Shown here piece by piece: positions 45,803-54,462 of a stretch of 64,000 nt of DNA. The DNA is from Marinoscillum sp. 108 (GTDB lineage: Bacteria > Bacteroidota > Bacteroidia > Cytophagales > Cyclobacteriaceae). How positions within the stretch are numbered: the stretch's first letter is position 1; every line of letters begins with the position of its first letter. Under the pieces are notes generated by a model. It worked only from the letters and a program-made list of their open reading frames with translations. It ran no database searches and had not been told where the DNA came from. The DNA is taken from the NCBI RefSeq assembly GCF_902506655.1, contig NZ_LR734808.1, positions 3,222,501 to 3,286,500 on the forward strand. Direction: 5' to 3'. A program made the position numbers and the translations under genes.

Positions 45803-45898
45803 AAAAGGGGTGCCTTACGGATTCTAAAAGGAGTCTATCGGGCTGAGATCATACCCAAATAACCTGATCCGGATAATGCCGGCGTAGGGAAGTATGAT
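45803..45898 (+). ncRNA. TPP riboswitch (THI element)
   Basis: All core elements are in order: GGGGTGCC (45807-45814), CTGAGA (45843-45848), ACCC (45853-45856), ACCTGATCC (45862-45870), GGATAATGCC (45871-45880) and GGCGTAGGGAA (45881-45891). The P3 arm lies between 45816 and 45840 (ACGGATTCT...AGGAGTCTAT). It binds thiamine pyrophosphate and should switch off the TonB receptor gene whose ATG is at 45956. Confidence 0.96.
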
Positions 45899-45919
45899 AA
45901 ACCAGTAGGGAAGTTCCCC
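45884..45919 (+). promoter_or_regulatory. Possible expression platform: repeated GTAGGGAAGT and competing TTCCC
   Basis: The riboswitch 3' motif GTAGGGAAGT (45884-45893) is repeated exactly at 45905-45914. It is followed by TTCCCC, which could pair with the GGGAA of the first copy (45887-45891). Pairing would compete with the ligand-bound core. No T-run follows, so control would be at translation or message stability rather than by a simple terminator. Confidence 0.4.
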
Positions 45920-45955
45920 GCTTTCCGTATGGTTAAATGTTAACAACAATTTAAA

Positions 45956-48406
45956 ATGAAAGTTTTTTGGATGTCAATGCTGGCAATGACCGCTGTATTC
46001 AGTGCGTTTGGTCAGTTCACTGTGGATGGCAAGGTAGTCACCGAAGCGGGTGAATCTTTGCCCGGAGCCAACGTATGGCTGAACCAGTCTAAGTATGCCA
46101 CCTCTACAGATGGGGATGGTATTTTTATGTTGAGCAAGGTGCCAGCGGGTACTTTTGAGTTGAGTGTTTCTTTTGTGGGCTACGAAACCTACACGAAAGT
46201 ACTGAAGGTGAATGAAAACGTTTCTCTGGAGATTTCGCTGAATGAGAATGTGATTAAAGGCGAGGAGGTTTTTGTTTACGCTACCCGGGCTAATGAGAAA
46301 ACACCCACCACTTTTTCAAACATTTCCAACAAGGAGATAGAAGGCCGAAACATGGGCCAGGACCTGCCTTTTATTCTGCAGCATACGCCCTCTATGGTGG
46401 TGACCTCCGATGCAGGAAATGGTGTAGGCTATACAGGGATCAGGATCCGGGGGAGCGACCCCACACGAATCAACGTGACCGTAAATGGTGTGCCGATCAA
46501 TGATTCGGAATCGCATGGTACGTTTTGGGTAAACATGCCGGACATGGCCTCTTCTGTCAACAACATTCAGATTCAGCGTGGGGTGGGTACGTCCACCAAT
46601 GGTGCGGCAGCCTTCGGTGCTTCCGTAAACCTGCAAACGGACATGCCTTCTCAGGAGGCTTACGCCAAAGTGGACAATAGTTTTGGGTCATTCAATACCT
46701 GGAAACACACGGTAGAAATGAATACCGGTCTGATTAACAAAAAATGGGCTTTTCAGGGGCGATTGTCACAGATATCCTCTGACGGATACCTGGATCGTGC
46801 ATCGGCCGATCTGAAGTCTTACTACCTGTCTGGCGGGTACTATGGAGATAAGACTACCGTGAAAGCTGTGGTTTTTGCAGGCAAGGAAGTGACTTATCAG
46901 GCCTGGTGGGGTACTCCTGAGGCCCGGCTGAACAATGACGTGGACGGGATGATGGAGGTCATTGCCAACAATGGACTCTCCGACGAACAGGCGGATAATC
47001 TGCTCAACTCAGGACGCACCTACAACTACTATCAGTATGACAATGAAGTGGACAACTATCAGCAAGACCACTATCAGCTCCATTTAAGTCATGTTTTCAA
47101 TCCTAATTTCAATGTGAACGGAGCCCTGCACTATACCTACGGACGTGGGTACTATGAGCAGTACAGAGCGGATGATGACCTGGCGGACTACGCGTTGCCG
47201 GATGTAGTGATTGGTGACAGCACCATCTCATCCACAGACCTGATTCGTCGCAGATGGCTGGACAACGACTTTTATGGATTCACCTTTTCAGCTAACTACA
47301 CTAAGGAGAAATGGGATTTGTCTTTTGGAGGTGCCTGGAACAAATATGATGGGGATCATTTTGGTGAAATCATCTGGGCACAGTATGCCAGTACCAGTGC
47401 CATTCGGGATCGTTATTATGACAATTTCGGAAGGAAAACCGATTTCAATGTTTACCTGAAGGGAAACTATCAGGTAGCTCCTAAAGTGAACCTCTTTGCA
47501 GATGCACAGGTCAGAATGCTGGATTATCACACGAAGGGAGTGGACAGCGACCTGAGGAATATAGATACAGGAGACACTTACGCCTTTTTCAACCCAAAGG
47601 TGGGCATGACCTATTTGGTGAAGCGGGGCGAAAGTTTTTATGCCTCTTACGCCGTGGGCAACCGGGAGCCGGTGCGTGGTGATTTTGTAGATGCTGCCGA
47701 GGGTCAGATTCCAAAGGCAGAGACCATGCGCAACCTGGAGGTTGGGTATCGTAAAGCTGCAGGGAATTATAGCTATTCAGCCAACTACTACCTCATGGAT
47801 TATGAAAACCAACTGGTGCTCACCGGTGCGGTGAATGATGTGGGTTCATCCATACGGGTCAATGTGCCTGATAGCTACCGGATGGGTGTGGAGCTTGTGG
47901 GAGCGGTGAAGGTGATGGACGCCCTGACCCTGTCTGGAAATCTGACCCTCAGTAAAAACAAGATTGCCAACTTTACAGAGGTGATTTACGACTATGGTCC
48001 GGCCTTTGACGAGTACAACGAAATCCAAAATGAATACACCGATACTGACATCTCATTCTCTCCCAATGTGATTGGTGGCACGCAGATTGGTTACAAGCCA
48101 CTGAGCTTCCTGGAGATTTCTTTGTTGAGCAAGTATGTGAGTAAGCAGTATCTGGACAATACGTCTAATGATGATCGCAGCATTGATGCCTACTTTGTGA
48201 ATGACCTGAAAATGGATCTCACGTTTGCCAGCAAGCAGGTGAAGCAAATTGGCATCTCACTTTTGGTGAATAACATTTTCGATGTGCAATATGTGAGCAA
48301 TGGCTACACCTTTGGCTATGCCGGAGGAGACTATGTGGTGCGTGAAAATTACTATTACCCTCAGGCGGGGACTAATTTCATGCTGGCCTTATCACTGAAG
48401 TTTTAA
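45956..48406 (+). CDS. TonB-dependent outer-membrane receptor (probable thiamine uptake)
   Basis: An 816-residue receptor. Signal peptide (MKVFWMSMLAMTAVFSAFGQ), CarboxypepD_reg-like domain (about residues 22-100, VDGKVVTEAGESLPGANV), plug domain (about 115-225, with GYTGIRIRGSDPTRINVTVNGVPI), then a beta-barrel ending in a C-terminal Phe (LALSLKF). Its mRNA leader carries a TPP riboswitch, so thiamine or a precursor is the likely ligand. No SusD partner follows. A strong bidirectional terminator ends the gene. Confidence 0.94.
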   Translation: MKVFWMSMLAMTAVFSAFGQFTVDGKVVTEAGESLPGANVWLNQSKYATSTDGDGIFMLSKVPAGTFELSVSFVGYETYTKVLKVNENVSLEISLNENVIKGEEVFVYATRANEKTPTTFSNISNKEIEGRNMGQDLPFILQHTPSMVVTSDAGNGVGYTGIRIRGSDPTRINVTVNGVPINDSESHGTFWVNMPDMASSVNNIQIQRGVGTSTNGAAAFGASVNLQTDMPSQEAYAKVDNSFGSFNTWKHTVEMNTGLINKKWAFQGRLSQISSDGYLDRASADLKSYYLSGGYYGDKTTVKAVVFAGKEVTYQAWWGTPEARLNNDVDGMMEVIANNGLSDEQADNLLNSGRTYNYYQYDNEVDNYQQDHYQLHLSHVFNPNFNVNGALHYTYGRGYYEQYRADDDLADYALPDVVIGDSTISSTDLIRRRWLDNDFYGFTFSANYTKEKWDLSFGGAWNKYDGDHFGEIIWAQYASTSAIRDRYYDNFGRKTDFNVYLKGNYQVAPKVNLFADAQVRMLDYHTKGVDSDLRNIDTGDTYAFFNPKVGMTYLVKRGESFYASYAVGNREPVRGDFVDAAEGQIPKAETMRNLEVGYRKAAGNYSYSANYYLMDYENQLVLTGAVNDVGSSIRVNVPDSYRMGVELVGAVKVMDALTLSGNLTLSKNKIANFTEVIYDYGPAFDEYNEIQNEYTDTDISFSPNVIGGTQIGYKPLSFLEISLLSKYVSKQYLDNTSNDDRSIDAYFVNDLKMDLTFASKQVKQIGISLLVNNIFDVQYVSNGYTFGYAGGDYVVRENYYYPQAGTNFMLALSLKF

Positions 48407-48411
48407 GTGTC

Positions 48412-48450
48412 AAAAAAAGCCTTCGGAATATGGATTCCGAAGGCTTTTTT
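48412..48450. terminator. Bidirectional Rho-independent terminator
   Basis: AGCCTTCGGAA (48418-48428) pairs perfectly with TTCCGAAGGCT (48435-48445) around TATGGA, with an A-run before and a T-run after. It serves the TonB receptor gene and the convergent DUF4136 gene. Confidence 0.92.
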
Positions 48451-48470
48451 ATTTGGAGTCGTTTTTATTT

Positions 48471-49040
48471 TTACTGGTAGCTGGCCGCTAGTAGTCGGTA
48501 TTGATTCAAAATACTGCGTACCGAATACCGCACGTCTTTAGAGAAATAAGTTCTGTCATCGAATAGCCCACTGGCATAGCCCTGCCAGATGACACCATTG
48601 GACTTGCGGTCTACAAAGTCAATCAGTAGGGTGCCTTTCTTAAGTTCATAGGCTTTATTGGTATACTTCGCTTCACGGATGTACTCCAGGTTGTTTTCAT
48701 TCTCAGCGCGCTCTGCGTACAGGGCATCCCAGCTCTCCAGCTCCAGCTGCTCGTAGCCTTTGAAAGACATGTCGTTGGAGAATACTTTGTAAGCAATGTA
48801 AATTGAGGGCTTATCGGATTTTTTATAGCCTTGAGAAATCATCCTACGTTCAATTTCTCTTTTGATCATGCTGTCACTAAGGCCATTGTAGTTTACGGTG
48901 TCTCCCAGGTTTAGAAAATTGAAGGTATCGTAGCGCTTAAATTTCCCGCGATAACTGTAATCATACTCTACGATAAATTCCCGCTCTGCCATGCATCCGG
49001 AGAGCAGGATAAACGAGGTAATAATGAGCAAATTTTTCAT
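48471..49040 (-). CDS. DUF4136 domain lipoprotein
   Basis: A 189-residue predicted lipoprotein: MKNLLIITSFILLSGC with Cys at residue 16. YDYSYRGKFKRYDTFNFL, then IKREIERRMISQGYKKSDKPSIYIAY and LLIDFVDRKSNGVIWQGYASG match the DUF4136 pattern. The fold is thought to sit in the periplasm; its function is unknown. It faces the TonB receptor gene across the shared terminator and is otherwise alone. Confidence 0.85.
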   Translation of the reverse strand: MKNLLIITSFILLSGCMAEREFIVEYDYSYRGKFKRYDTFNFLNLGDTVNYNGLSDSMIKREIERRMISQGYKKSDKPSIYIAYKVFSNDMSFKGYEQLELESWDALYAERAENENNLEYIREAKYTNKAYELKKGTLLIDFVDRKSNGVIWQGYASGLFDDRTYFSKDVRYSVRSILNQYRLLAASYQ

Positions 49041-49166
49041 TTTTGTAGAAATTTGGCGGGGTTTGGTGAAACGTTCTTATCTATTAAATTCTTTACAAAC
49101 TGTTTTTGTTTTGGATTTCTGTTATTTAAACACTTATAATTTAGCACCGAATTTTAATATTTCCGA

Positions 49167-49802
49167 ATGTCATCACACCACATTGTCAGAGATCAGCAGG
49201 AACCGGCCTTAATTTTGCACCGCCTGGACTCCTTTCCGGTCTCACATTTGCATGCACTCCTGGAGTGGTCACCGACGGTGATCTGTTGTGAACCGGGTAT
49301 TGATAAATACACCAGTCTGGGCCATAAGCTGGATTTTGCACTGGTGAGTTTAAACCGTTTTGAAAGCTGGAAAGGCCGCCTGGATAATCAACAGCCCGTT
49401 AAAATCATCGCCATTGACGATTCCCACTTCTTAATGACCGGGCTGACAGTACTCCAAAAGGAAGGTCATCGTGCGGTGAATATCATCACAGATGAAGCGT
49501 CGGTCTTTGATGTGATCCAATTGCTTACCCAGTGGCTCAACCAGTTGGATCTGGTGGTATTTACAGAAAAACAAAAGTTCCTTTTTGTCAAGAATGAGAC
49601 ATTCAAAAAATGGCTGCCTGCCGGTACGCGGCTTACATTGATGGCCCTGAGTGAGGATTCGAGATGGGATGTCGTGGGATTTCAGGAAGATGTGAAAGCC
49701 TCACATGATCAGGAGTTGGAGGTGGTCAAGGCAAAAGAAGGGGAGGCTGAGATCCACTGCAGCCATCCCCCTTACTTGGTGGTTGAGGATTTAGATTACT
49801 GA
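49167..49802 (+). CDS. Thiamine pyrophosphokinase-like protein lacking catalytic acids (possible pseudoenzyme)
   Basis: A 211-residue protein whose layout resembles Bacteroidota thiamine pyrophosphokinases: SSHHIVRDQQEPALI at the N-terminus, LLEWSPTVICCEPGIDKY where the ADGG-type motif is usual, GHRAVNIITDEA, a later KWLPAGTRLTLMAL, and a beta-rich tail. In active enzymes a GDxDS motif and a DxTD motif bind metal; here the equivalent places read DFALVSLNRF and IDDSHFLMTG, without the acidic sets. It is near the TPP-controlled receptor. Assignment is by resemblance recalled from the family and needs a profile search. The end overlaps the VWA gene by seven bases, tail to tail. Confidence 0.5.
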   Translation: MSSHHIVRDQQEPALILHRLDSFPVSHLHALLEWSPTVICCEPGIDKYTSLGHKLDFALVSLNRFESWKGRLDNQQPVKIIAIDDSHFLMTGLTVLQKEGHRAVNIITDEASVFDVIQLLTQWLNQLDLVVFTEKQKFLFVKNETFKKWLPAGTRLTLMALSEDSRWDVVGFQEDVKASHDQELEVVKAKEGEAEIHCSHPPYLVVEDLDY

Positions 49803-51613
49803 ATCCTGTTAGCAATGTTTACCAGTTTGATAAACTCTGCTCTGTAGCCGAATTCGTCCACCCCGACAGACTGGTGGGCCATGGTGAGTATTTTGCTGAA
49901 TGTGAGATTTCCCTTAAATTCTGAATCTCTCAACACCATCCCGAAGCTGGCTACCGTGGCCGACCAGTTGAGGTTTTCGTCTTCATCAAATGTGCTGTCA
50001 TTGGCCAAAGGCTGTTCTATGAGTTGACTGGTATTTTTATTTGGCTCCTTGTATCTGAATTTTACGGTCAGTAACTCATCTGTATCTCCCGTGATGGTCT
50101 GCGACTGGTACTTCAGGTCATCTACCTCTTTGGTGAAATTGCTTTTGACTCCCACCGGAATGATTTCGTAAAGAGCGGTCACCGTGTGCCCACTCCCCAG
50201 CTCGCCAGCATCTTTTTTGTCATCGTTGAAGTCCTCATCATTGAGCTTTCTGTTTTCATAGCCTATCAGGCGGTAGGCCTGCACCACATTGGGGTTAAAC
50301 TCCACCTGAATTTTCACGTCTTTGGCGATCGTGAAAAGAGTACCACCAAACTCTGTCACCAATACTTTTTTGGCTTCCAGGATGTTGTCGATGTAGGCAT
50401 AGTTGCCGTTGCCTTTGTCAGCCAGGGTTTCCATTTTAGAATCTTTGTAATTGCCCATACCAAAGCCCAGTACGGTTAGGAATACACCCTCCTCCCGTTT
50501 TTCTTCGATGAGGCGCTGCATCTCTCCATTGCTAGAGGCCCCAATATTGAAGTCTCCATCGGTGGCCAATATCACCCGGTTGTTGCCACCCTCCACAAAA
50601 TGCTCCTTCGCAACTTTGTACGCCAGTTTGATGCCGGCACCACCAGCGGTGGAGCCCCCTGCTTCCAGATTTTCCAGTGCTTCGATGATTGCAGGCTTAT
50701 TCGCTCCGTCTGTAGGAGGCAGCACCAGCCCCGCAGCGCCTGCGTAGACCACTATGGCCACCTTATCCTGCGGACGTAGTTCATTGGTCAACATTTTTAG
50801 ACTGGAGACGAGGAGTGGTAGTTTGTTGGGAGCGTTCATGGAGCCGGAGACATCCAGCAGGAAAACGATGTTGGATGGCGGAAGCTGCTCCATGGCCAGT
50901 TTTTTCCCCTGAATGCCAATTTTCACCAACAGGTGATCCTCATTCCAGGGAGCTCTGGTTTTAGCAGTGTGTATGGCAAAGGGTTTGTCGTCTTTAGGCC
51001 CTTCATAGTCGTAATGAAAGTAGTTGATCATCTCTTCTATGCGTACGGCATCTTTGGGCGGTAGCTGACCCATGTGGAGAAAGCGGCGCATGTTGCTGTA
51101 GGAAGCGGCGTCCACATCTATTGAAAAAGTAGAAAGTGGCTTATCGGCACTTTTGTGGAAGATATTTTCCTCAATGGCGTCATAGGATTCGGTGTTGTGA
51201 AATGGGTTGGACTCACCTACCATGTAGGAAGGGCCAGCGGCCCTTGATACTGCCCCTGTGGCATTCAATCGCTTACGTAAGGAAGATGATGAAGCATCCT
51301 GAAGTACTACTTCTTGTAACTGTTGCACATCGGTGTAGAGGATCACGTTGATTTGTTGTTTTTTTCCGACGCGGATTTCTTCAGTTTGAAAGCCCACGAA
51401 TGAAAAGACCAGGGTGCTGTTGGTATCATTTACCTGAATGGAGTACTTTCCATACTTGTCCGTTTGTGCGCCGTTCGTTGTTCCCTTTTCTACTATGGTT
51501 ACCCCAGGAAGCGGGTTGCCGGATTCGTCATAAACTGAACCGGTTATTGGGAGGGTCATGGCATTCAGACTGAAAACCATCACCATGCTGAGAAGTAATA
51601 AGAGCTTTTTCAT
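49796..51613 (-). CDS. YfbK-type VWA-domain protein with N-terminal CarboxypepD_reg domain
   Basis: A 605-residue exported protein. A signal peptide (residues 1-20) is followed by a CarboxypepD_reg-like domain (about 22-105, GSVYDESGNPLPGVTIVEKG). A VWA-associated N-terminal domain starts around YSNMRRFLHMGQLPPKDAVRIEEMINYF. The VWA domain (about 240-410) has the MIDAS motif DVSGSMNAPNK, and a C-terminal DUF3520-like region follows. It is exported and may bind surface partners. It is divergent from the sigma-factor gene, and an inverted repeat sits just before its start codon. Confidence 0.9.
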   Translation of the reverse strand: MKKLLLLLSMVMVFSLNAMTLPITGSVYDESGNPLPGVTIVEKGTTNGAQTDKYGKYSIQVNDTNSTLVFSFVGFQTEEIRVGKKQQINVILYTDVQQLQEVVLQDASSSSLRKRLNATGAVSRAAGPSYMVGESNPFHNTESYDAIEENIFHKSADKPLSTFSIDVDAASYSNMRRFLHMGQLPPKDAVRIEEMINYFHYDYEGPKDDKPFAIHTAKTRAPWNEDHLLVKIGIQGKKLAMEQLPPSNIVFLLDVSGSMNAPNKLPLLVSSLKMLTNELRPQDKVAIVVYAGAAGLVLPPTDGANKPAIIEALENLEAGGSTAGGAGIKLAYKVAKEHFVEGGNNRVILATDGDFNIGASSNGEMQRLIEEKREEGVFLTVLGFGMGNYKDSKMETLADKGNGNYAYIDNILEAKKVLVTEFGGTLFTIAKDVKIQVEFNPNVVQAYRLIGYENRKLNDEDFNDDKKDAGELGSGHTVTALYEIIPVGVKSNFTKEVDDLKYQSQTITGDTDELLTVKFRYKEPNKNTSQLIEQPLANDSTFDEDENLNWSATVASFGMVLRDSEFKGNLTFSKILTMAHQSVGVDEFGYRAEFIKLVNIANRIQ

Positions 51614-51614
51614 A

Positions 51615-51656
51615 TCGGTATCATATTTGATTTGTATTCTTGAGATGTGATACCGA
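51615..51656. promoter_or_regulatory. 9-bp inverted repeat before the VWA gene
   Basis: TCGGTATCA (51615-51623) and TGATACCGA (51648-51656) are perfect inverted copies 24 bases apart, the near arm only one base from the VWA start codon. It could be an operator or an mRNA hairpin that controls translation. Confidence 0.5.
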
Positions 51657-51727
51657 CCTTAATTCCATAAGTGGAGTGAAATTATTTCCCTACTTAATTT
51701 TTAACTGACTGTAAAACAACAGGTTAT

Positions 51728-52303
51728 TTGAAATTTATTTCTTCAAATAAGGACGAACAACCGGATGAAGCACTGCTCATCCGCTACCAACAGACTGGCG
51801 ATAAGGCTTTGATTGGAGCACTTTTCAGCAGGTATGTGCATCTGGTGTATGGACTTTGCCTGAAGTACCTGAAAGATCGGGATGGCGCACAGGATGCGGT
51901 GATGACCATTTTTGAATCTCTTTTTAAAAAGCTTCTGGACCATGACGTAAAGTATTTCAAGAGCTGGCTCTATATGGTGGCTAAAAATCACTGTCTCATG
52001 GAGCTTCGCAAAGCCGGAACCAGCAAAGATTTGAATGGATCAATTATGGAAAATGAGGTGTTTTTGCATCCAATAGAAGAAATGCCTACCGATGTGACCG
52101 ATGACCTTGATGCCATGGAAAAATGCCTGGAACAGCTACGGGATGATCAACAAAAATGCTTGCGGATGTTTTATTTGCAAGAGCTGAGTTACGAAGAGGT
52201 GAGTACGAAAACCACTTTTGCGCTGAAAAAGGTGAAGAGCTATATCCAAAATGGGAAGAGAAATTTGAAAATCTGTATAGAAAAGCAACATGCCGACAGG
52301 TAG
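51728..52303 (+). CDS. ECF-type sigma-70 family RNA polymerase sigma factor
   Basis: A 191-residue sigma factor. Region 2 includes LFSRYVHLVYGLCLKYLKDRDGAQDAVMTIFESLF (about residues 37-72) and KSWLYMVAKNHCLMELRK. Region 4 includes CLRMFYLQELSYEEVSTKTTFALKKVKSYIQNGKRNL. The start is TTG at 51728, because no in-frame ATG lies before region 2. It overlaps the membrane protein gene downstream by 14 bases, a common layout for ECF sigma and anti-sigma pairs. Confidence 0.92.
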   Translation: MKFISSNKDEQPDEALLIRYQQTGDKALIGALFSRYVHLVYGLCLKYLKDRDGAQDAVMTIFESLFKKLLDHDVKYFKSWLYMVAKNHCLMELRKAGTSKDLNGSIMENEVFLHPIEEMPTDVTDDLDAMEKCLEQLRDDQQKCLRMFYLQELSYEEVSTKTTFALKKVKSYIQNGKRNLKICIEKQHADR

Positions 52304-53591
52304 AAAACATAGCACATTAACCAGAGAGCAGATCCGGAACTATCTGGAGGGAAAACTGACGGGCAAAAATGCCCATGCGGTGGAGCGTCAGTTGCTCAAT
52401 GATCCTTTTGACGAGGAGGCTATGGAAGGATATGCACTGTTTGATCCAGAACTTACCGAAACGGATCTGGATGGGCTGATGAAAAGGGTGGCAGCAAGGT
52501 CCAAAAAGCGCCAGAGTTATGCGTGGCGTTGGGCAGCTACTTTCGCACTCCTTGCGGTGGCTGCTGTGGTTGTTTGGTTGGTGGTACCGTCCTTAGACCC
52601 TGCCAGTGACCAGCTATCCCTGAAAGAAGAAGACAAACAGGAAAAAGACGCGGCTGATATGGGAGATTCCAAAATTGTGCAAGAAGAGGTTGTCATCCCG
52701 GAGCCACCTTTCATCAAAGAAGAAAGCGTCCCGGTTGCTGAAGCAACCCGACCAAAGCCCGAAGAAAACATACTGACGGAAGAAAATGAGGAGGGTCCTT
52801 CTCAGGAAGATGTAGCGATCACTACCAGGCGTCCGGAACCCTCTGCAGATGAATTGATGGAGGAGGATCAGGTCATTGAGCTGGCAGATGAGACACTGGC
52901 TGAGGTGGTGATGGAAGAGGTGATTCCGGAAGAGAGCTCCGCACTGAAGAAGGAAGCGGTAGCTATGAGCAGATCCACAGGAGCAGTGACCCGATCAGCT
53001 CTGGGGGTAGATAATATGGTGACGGGCACGGTCACTGATGAAGCTGGAACCCCATTGCCAGGAGTGACGGTGGTGGTGAAAGGCACCGCCTATGGAGTGA
53101 TGAGTGATAGCAATGGTCAATACAACCTGGAACTCGCAGATAGAAGCGCTGTGCTTGTGTTCTCCTATGTGGGTTATGACCAGATAGAGCTGAAGGTAGG
53201 CGACAGAAGGCAGTTGAACGTGGAGCTGGAGACGGATGTACAGGCACTCTCCGAGGTGGTAGTGACCACCTATGCGGAGACCAATGAAATGAGCTTTGAG
53301 AGTGCCGAACCGGCAGAGGGATTAAAAGCCTACCGGTCTTACCTGGAGCGAGAACTGAACTATCCCAGGACGGCTATCGACAGCAATGTTTCAGGTAAAG
53401 TAATCCTGAAAGTTGCCATTCTCGCCACTGGAGAGATAGGAACGATTGAAGTGAAGCGAAGCCTCGGATTTGGCTGTGATGAGGAGGCGATGAGGTTGGT
53501 ACGAACAGGTCCCCCGTGGAGAGCAGCCACCAGAAATGGAGAGCCTGTAGAAAGTCAGGTTCGGGTAAAGGTGGTATTCCAACCGGAGTAG
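52290..53591 (+). CDS. Composite membrane protein: anti-sigma-like N-terminus, CarboxypepD_reg domain and TonB C-terminal domain
   Basis: A 433-residue protein. The N-terminal cytoplasmic part (about 1-72) has LTREQIRNYLEGKLTGKNAHAVERQLL and DPFDEEAMEGYALF, a pattern seen in anti-sigma-like proteins of this group. One TM helix (about 78-97) and an acidic, Pro/Glu-rich linker follow. A CarboxypepD_reg domain (about 245-330) contains GTVTDEAGTPLPGVTVVVKG. The C-terminal TonB-type domain (about 350-430) has VSGKVILKVAILATGEI. It probably controls the sigma factor and may contact an outer-membrane partner. The middle domain closely resembles that of the divergent VWA protein. Confidence 0.85.
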   Translation: MPTGRKHSTLTREQIRNYLEGKLTGKNAHAVERQLLNDPFDEEAMEGYALFDPELTETDLDGLMKRVAARSKKRQSYAWRWAATFALLAVAAVVVWLVVPSLDPASDQLSLKEEDKQEKDAADMGDSKIVQEEVVIPEPPFIKEESVPVAEATRPKPEENILTEENEEGPSQEDVAITTRRPEPSADELMEEDQVIELADETLAEVVMEEVIPEESSALKKEAVAMSRSTGAVTRSALGVDNMVTGTVTDEAGTPLPGVTVVVKGTAYGVMSDSNGQYNLELADRSAVLVFSYVGYDQIELKVGDRRQLNVELETDVQALSEVVVTTYAETNEMSFESAEPAEGLKAYRSYLERELNYPRTAIDSNVSGKVILKVAILATGEIGTIEVKRSLGFGCDEEAMRLVRTGPPWRAATRNGEPVESQVRVKVVFQPE

Positions 53592-53592
53592 G

Positions 53593-54444
53593 TCAGAGGA
53601 GTATTGCCCTTACCATGCGATCTTTGCCATTCAGGTCTTGAAAAACTTTTACGTCTTCGTATCCTTTTGTTCTCAGCATGTCTTTCGTTGCCAGTCCAAA
53701 GGCCTCATGGATTTCGAAATAGAGCTTTCCTCCCGGGGCTAGGTGAGTTAGCCCAATCTCGGCAATGCGTCGGTAAAAAATGAGCGGGTCATCATTCGAG
53801 ACGAAGAGTGCCCCTTCCGGCTCAAAGGCCACCACATTCTCATGCATTTCGATGCGATCCGCCTCCGGTATATAAGGAGGGTTACTCACGATGAGGTCAT
53901 ACTGCTGTGGAGGAATTTCCCCAAACACATCCTGTACCTCCATGTTGACTTGAGCTCCCAACGCCTGGCTGTTTTTCTGAGCGGTTTTTACAGCTCCTTC
54001 AGAGATGTCCCAACCAGTCACATTTGAGGCCCTCATGGCCAGCGCGAGACTGATGGCAATGCATCCGGTGCCAGTACCTATATCCAGGATATTGAGTTTT
54101 TGATGACGATCATTCTCATCAAGTATCAACTCCACCAGCTCCTCGGTTTCTGGTCTGGGAATTAGGGTATGTTTATTCACCAGATATTTTCGATCCATAA
54201 AATAAGCAAAGCCGATGACGTGCTGCACGGGCACATTTCTCAGCAGCTGTAGCATGGCAGACCGGAGCTTTTCATGGTCACTTTCCGAAAGCTCTCTTTC
54301 AGGATTGGTGAGTCGGTGGATCCGGGTGATCCCCAAATGATCTTCCAGCAAGAGATTGATGATTGACTCTGCCTCTCTTTCTCCATAGATAGGAGTGAGT
54401 TGAAGAACTGATTCTTTGTAAATTGCGGACACTTTGTGATTCAC
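53593..54444 (-). CDS. prmC: Release factor glutamine methyltransferase PrmC
   Basis: A 283-residue SAM-dependent methyltransferase. The helical N-terminal domain (about 1-85) is followed by the SAM motif LDIGTGTGCIAISLA (about 120) and the catalytic VSNPPYIPEAD near residue 185. It methylates the Gln of the GGQ loop in RF1 and RF2. The start is GTG at 54444 and is divergent from ribD with a very short gap. Confidence 0.95.
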   Translation of the reverse strand: MNHKVSAIYKESVLQLTPIYGEREAESIINLLLEDHLGITRIHRLTNPERELSESDHEKLRSAMLQLLRNVPVQHVIGFAYFMDRKYLVNKHTLIPRPETEELVELILDENDRHQKLNILDIGTGTGCIAISLALAMRASNVTGWDISEGAVKTAQKNSQALGAQVNMEVQDVFGEIPPQQYDLIVSNPPYIPEADRIEMHENVVAFEPEGALFVSNDDPLIFYRRIAEIGLTHLAPGGKLYFEIHEAFGLATKDMLRTKGYEDVKVFQDLNGKDRMVRAILL

Positions 54445-54462
54445 AGCACGAAGTTACCGAAT

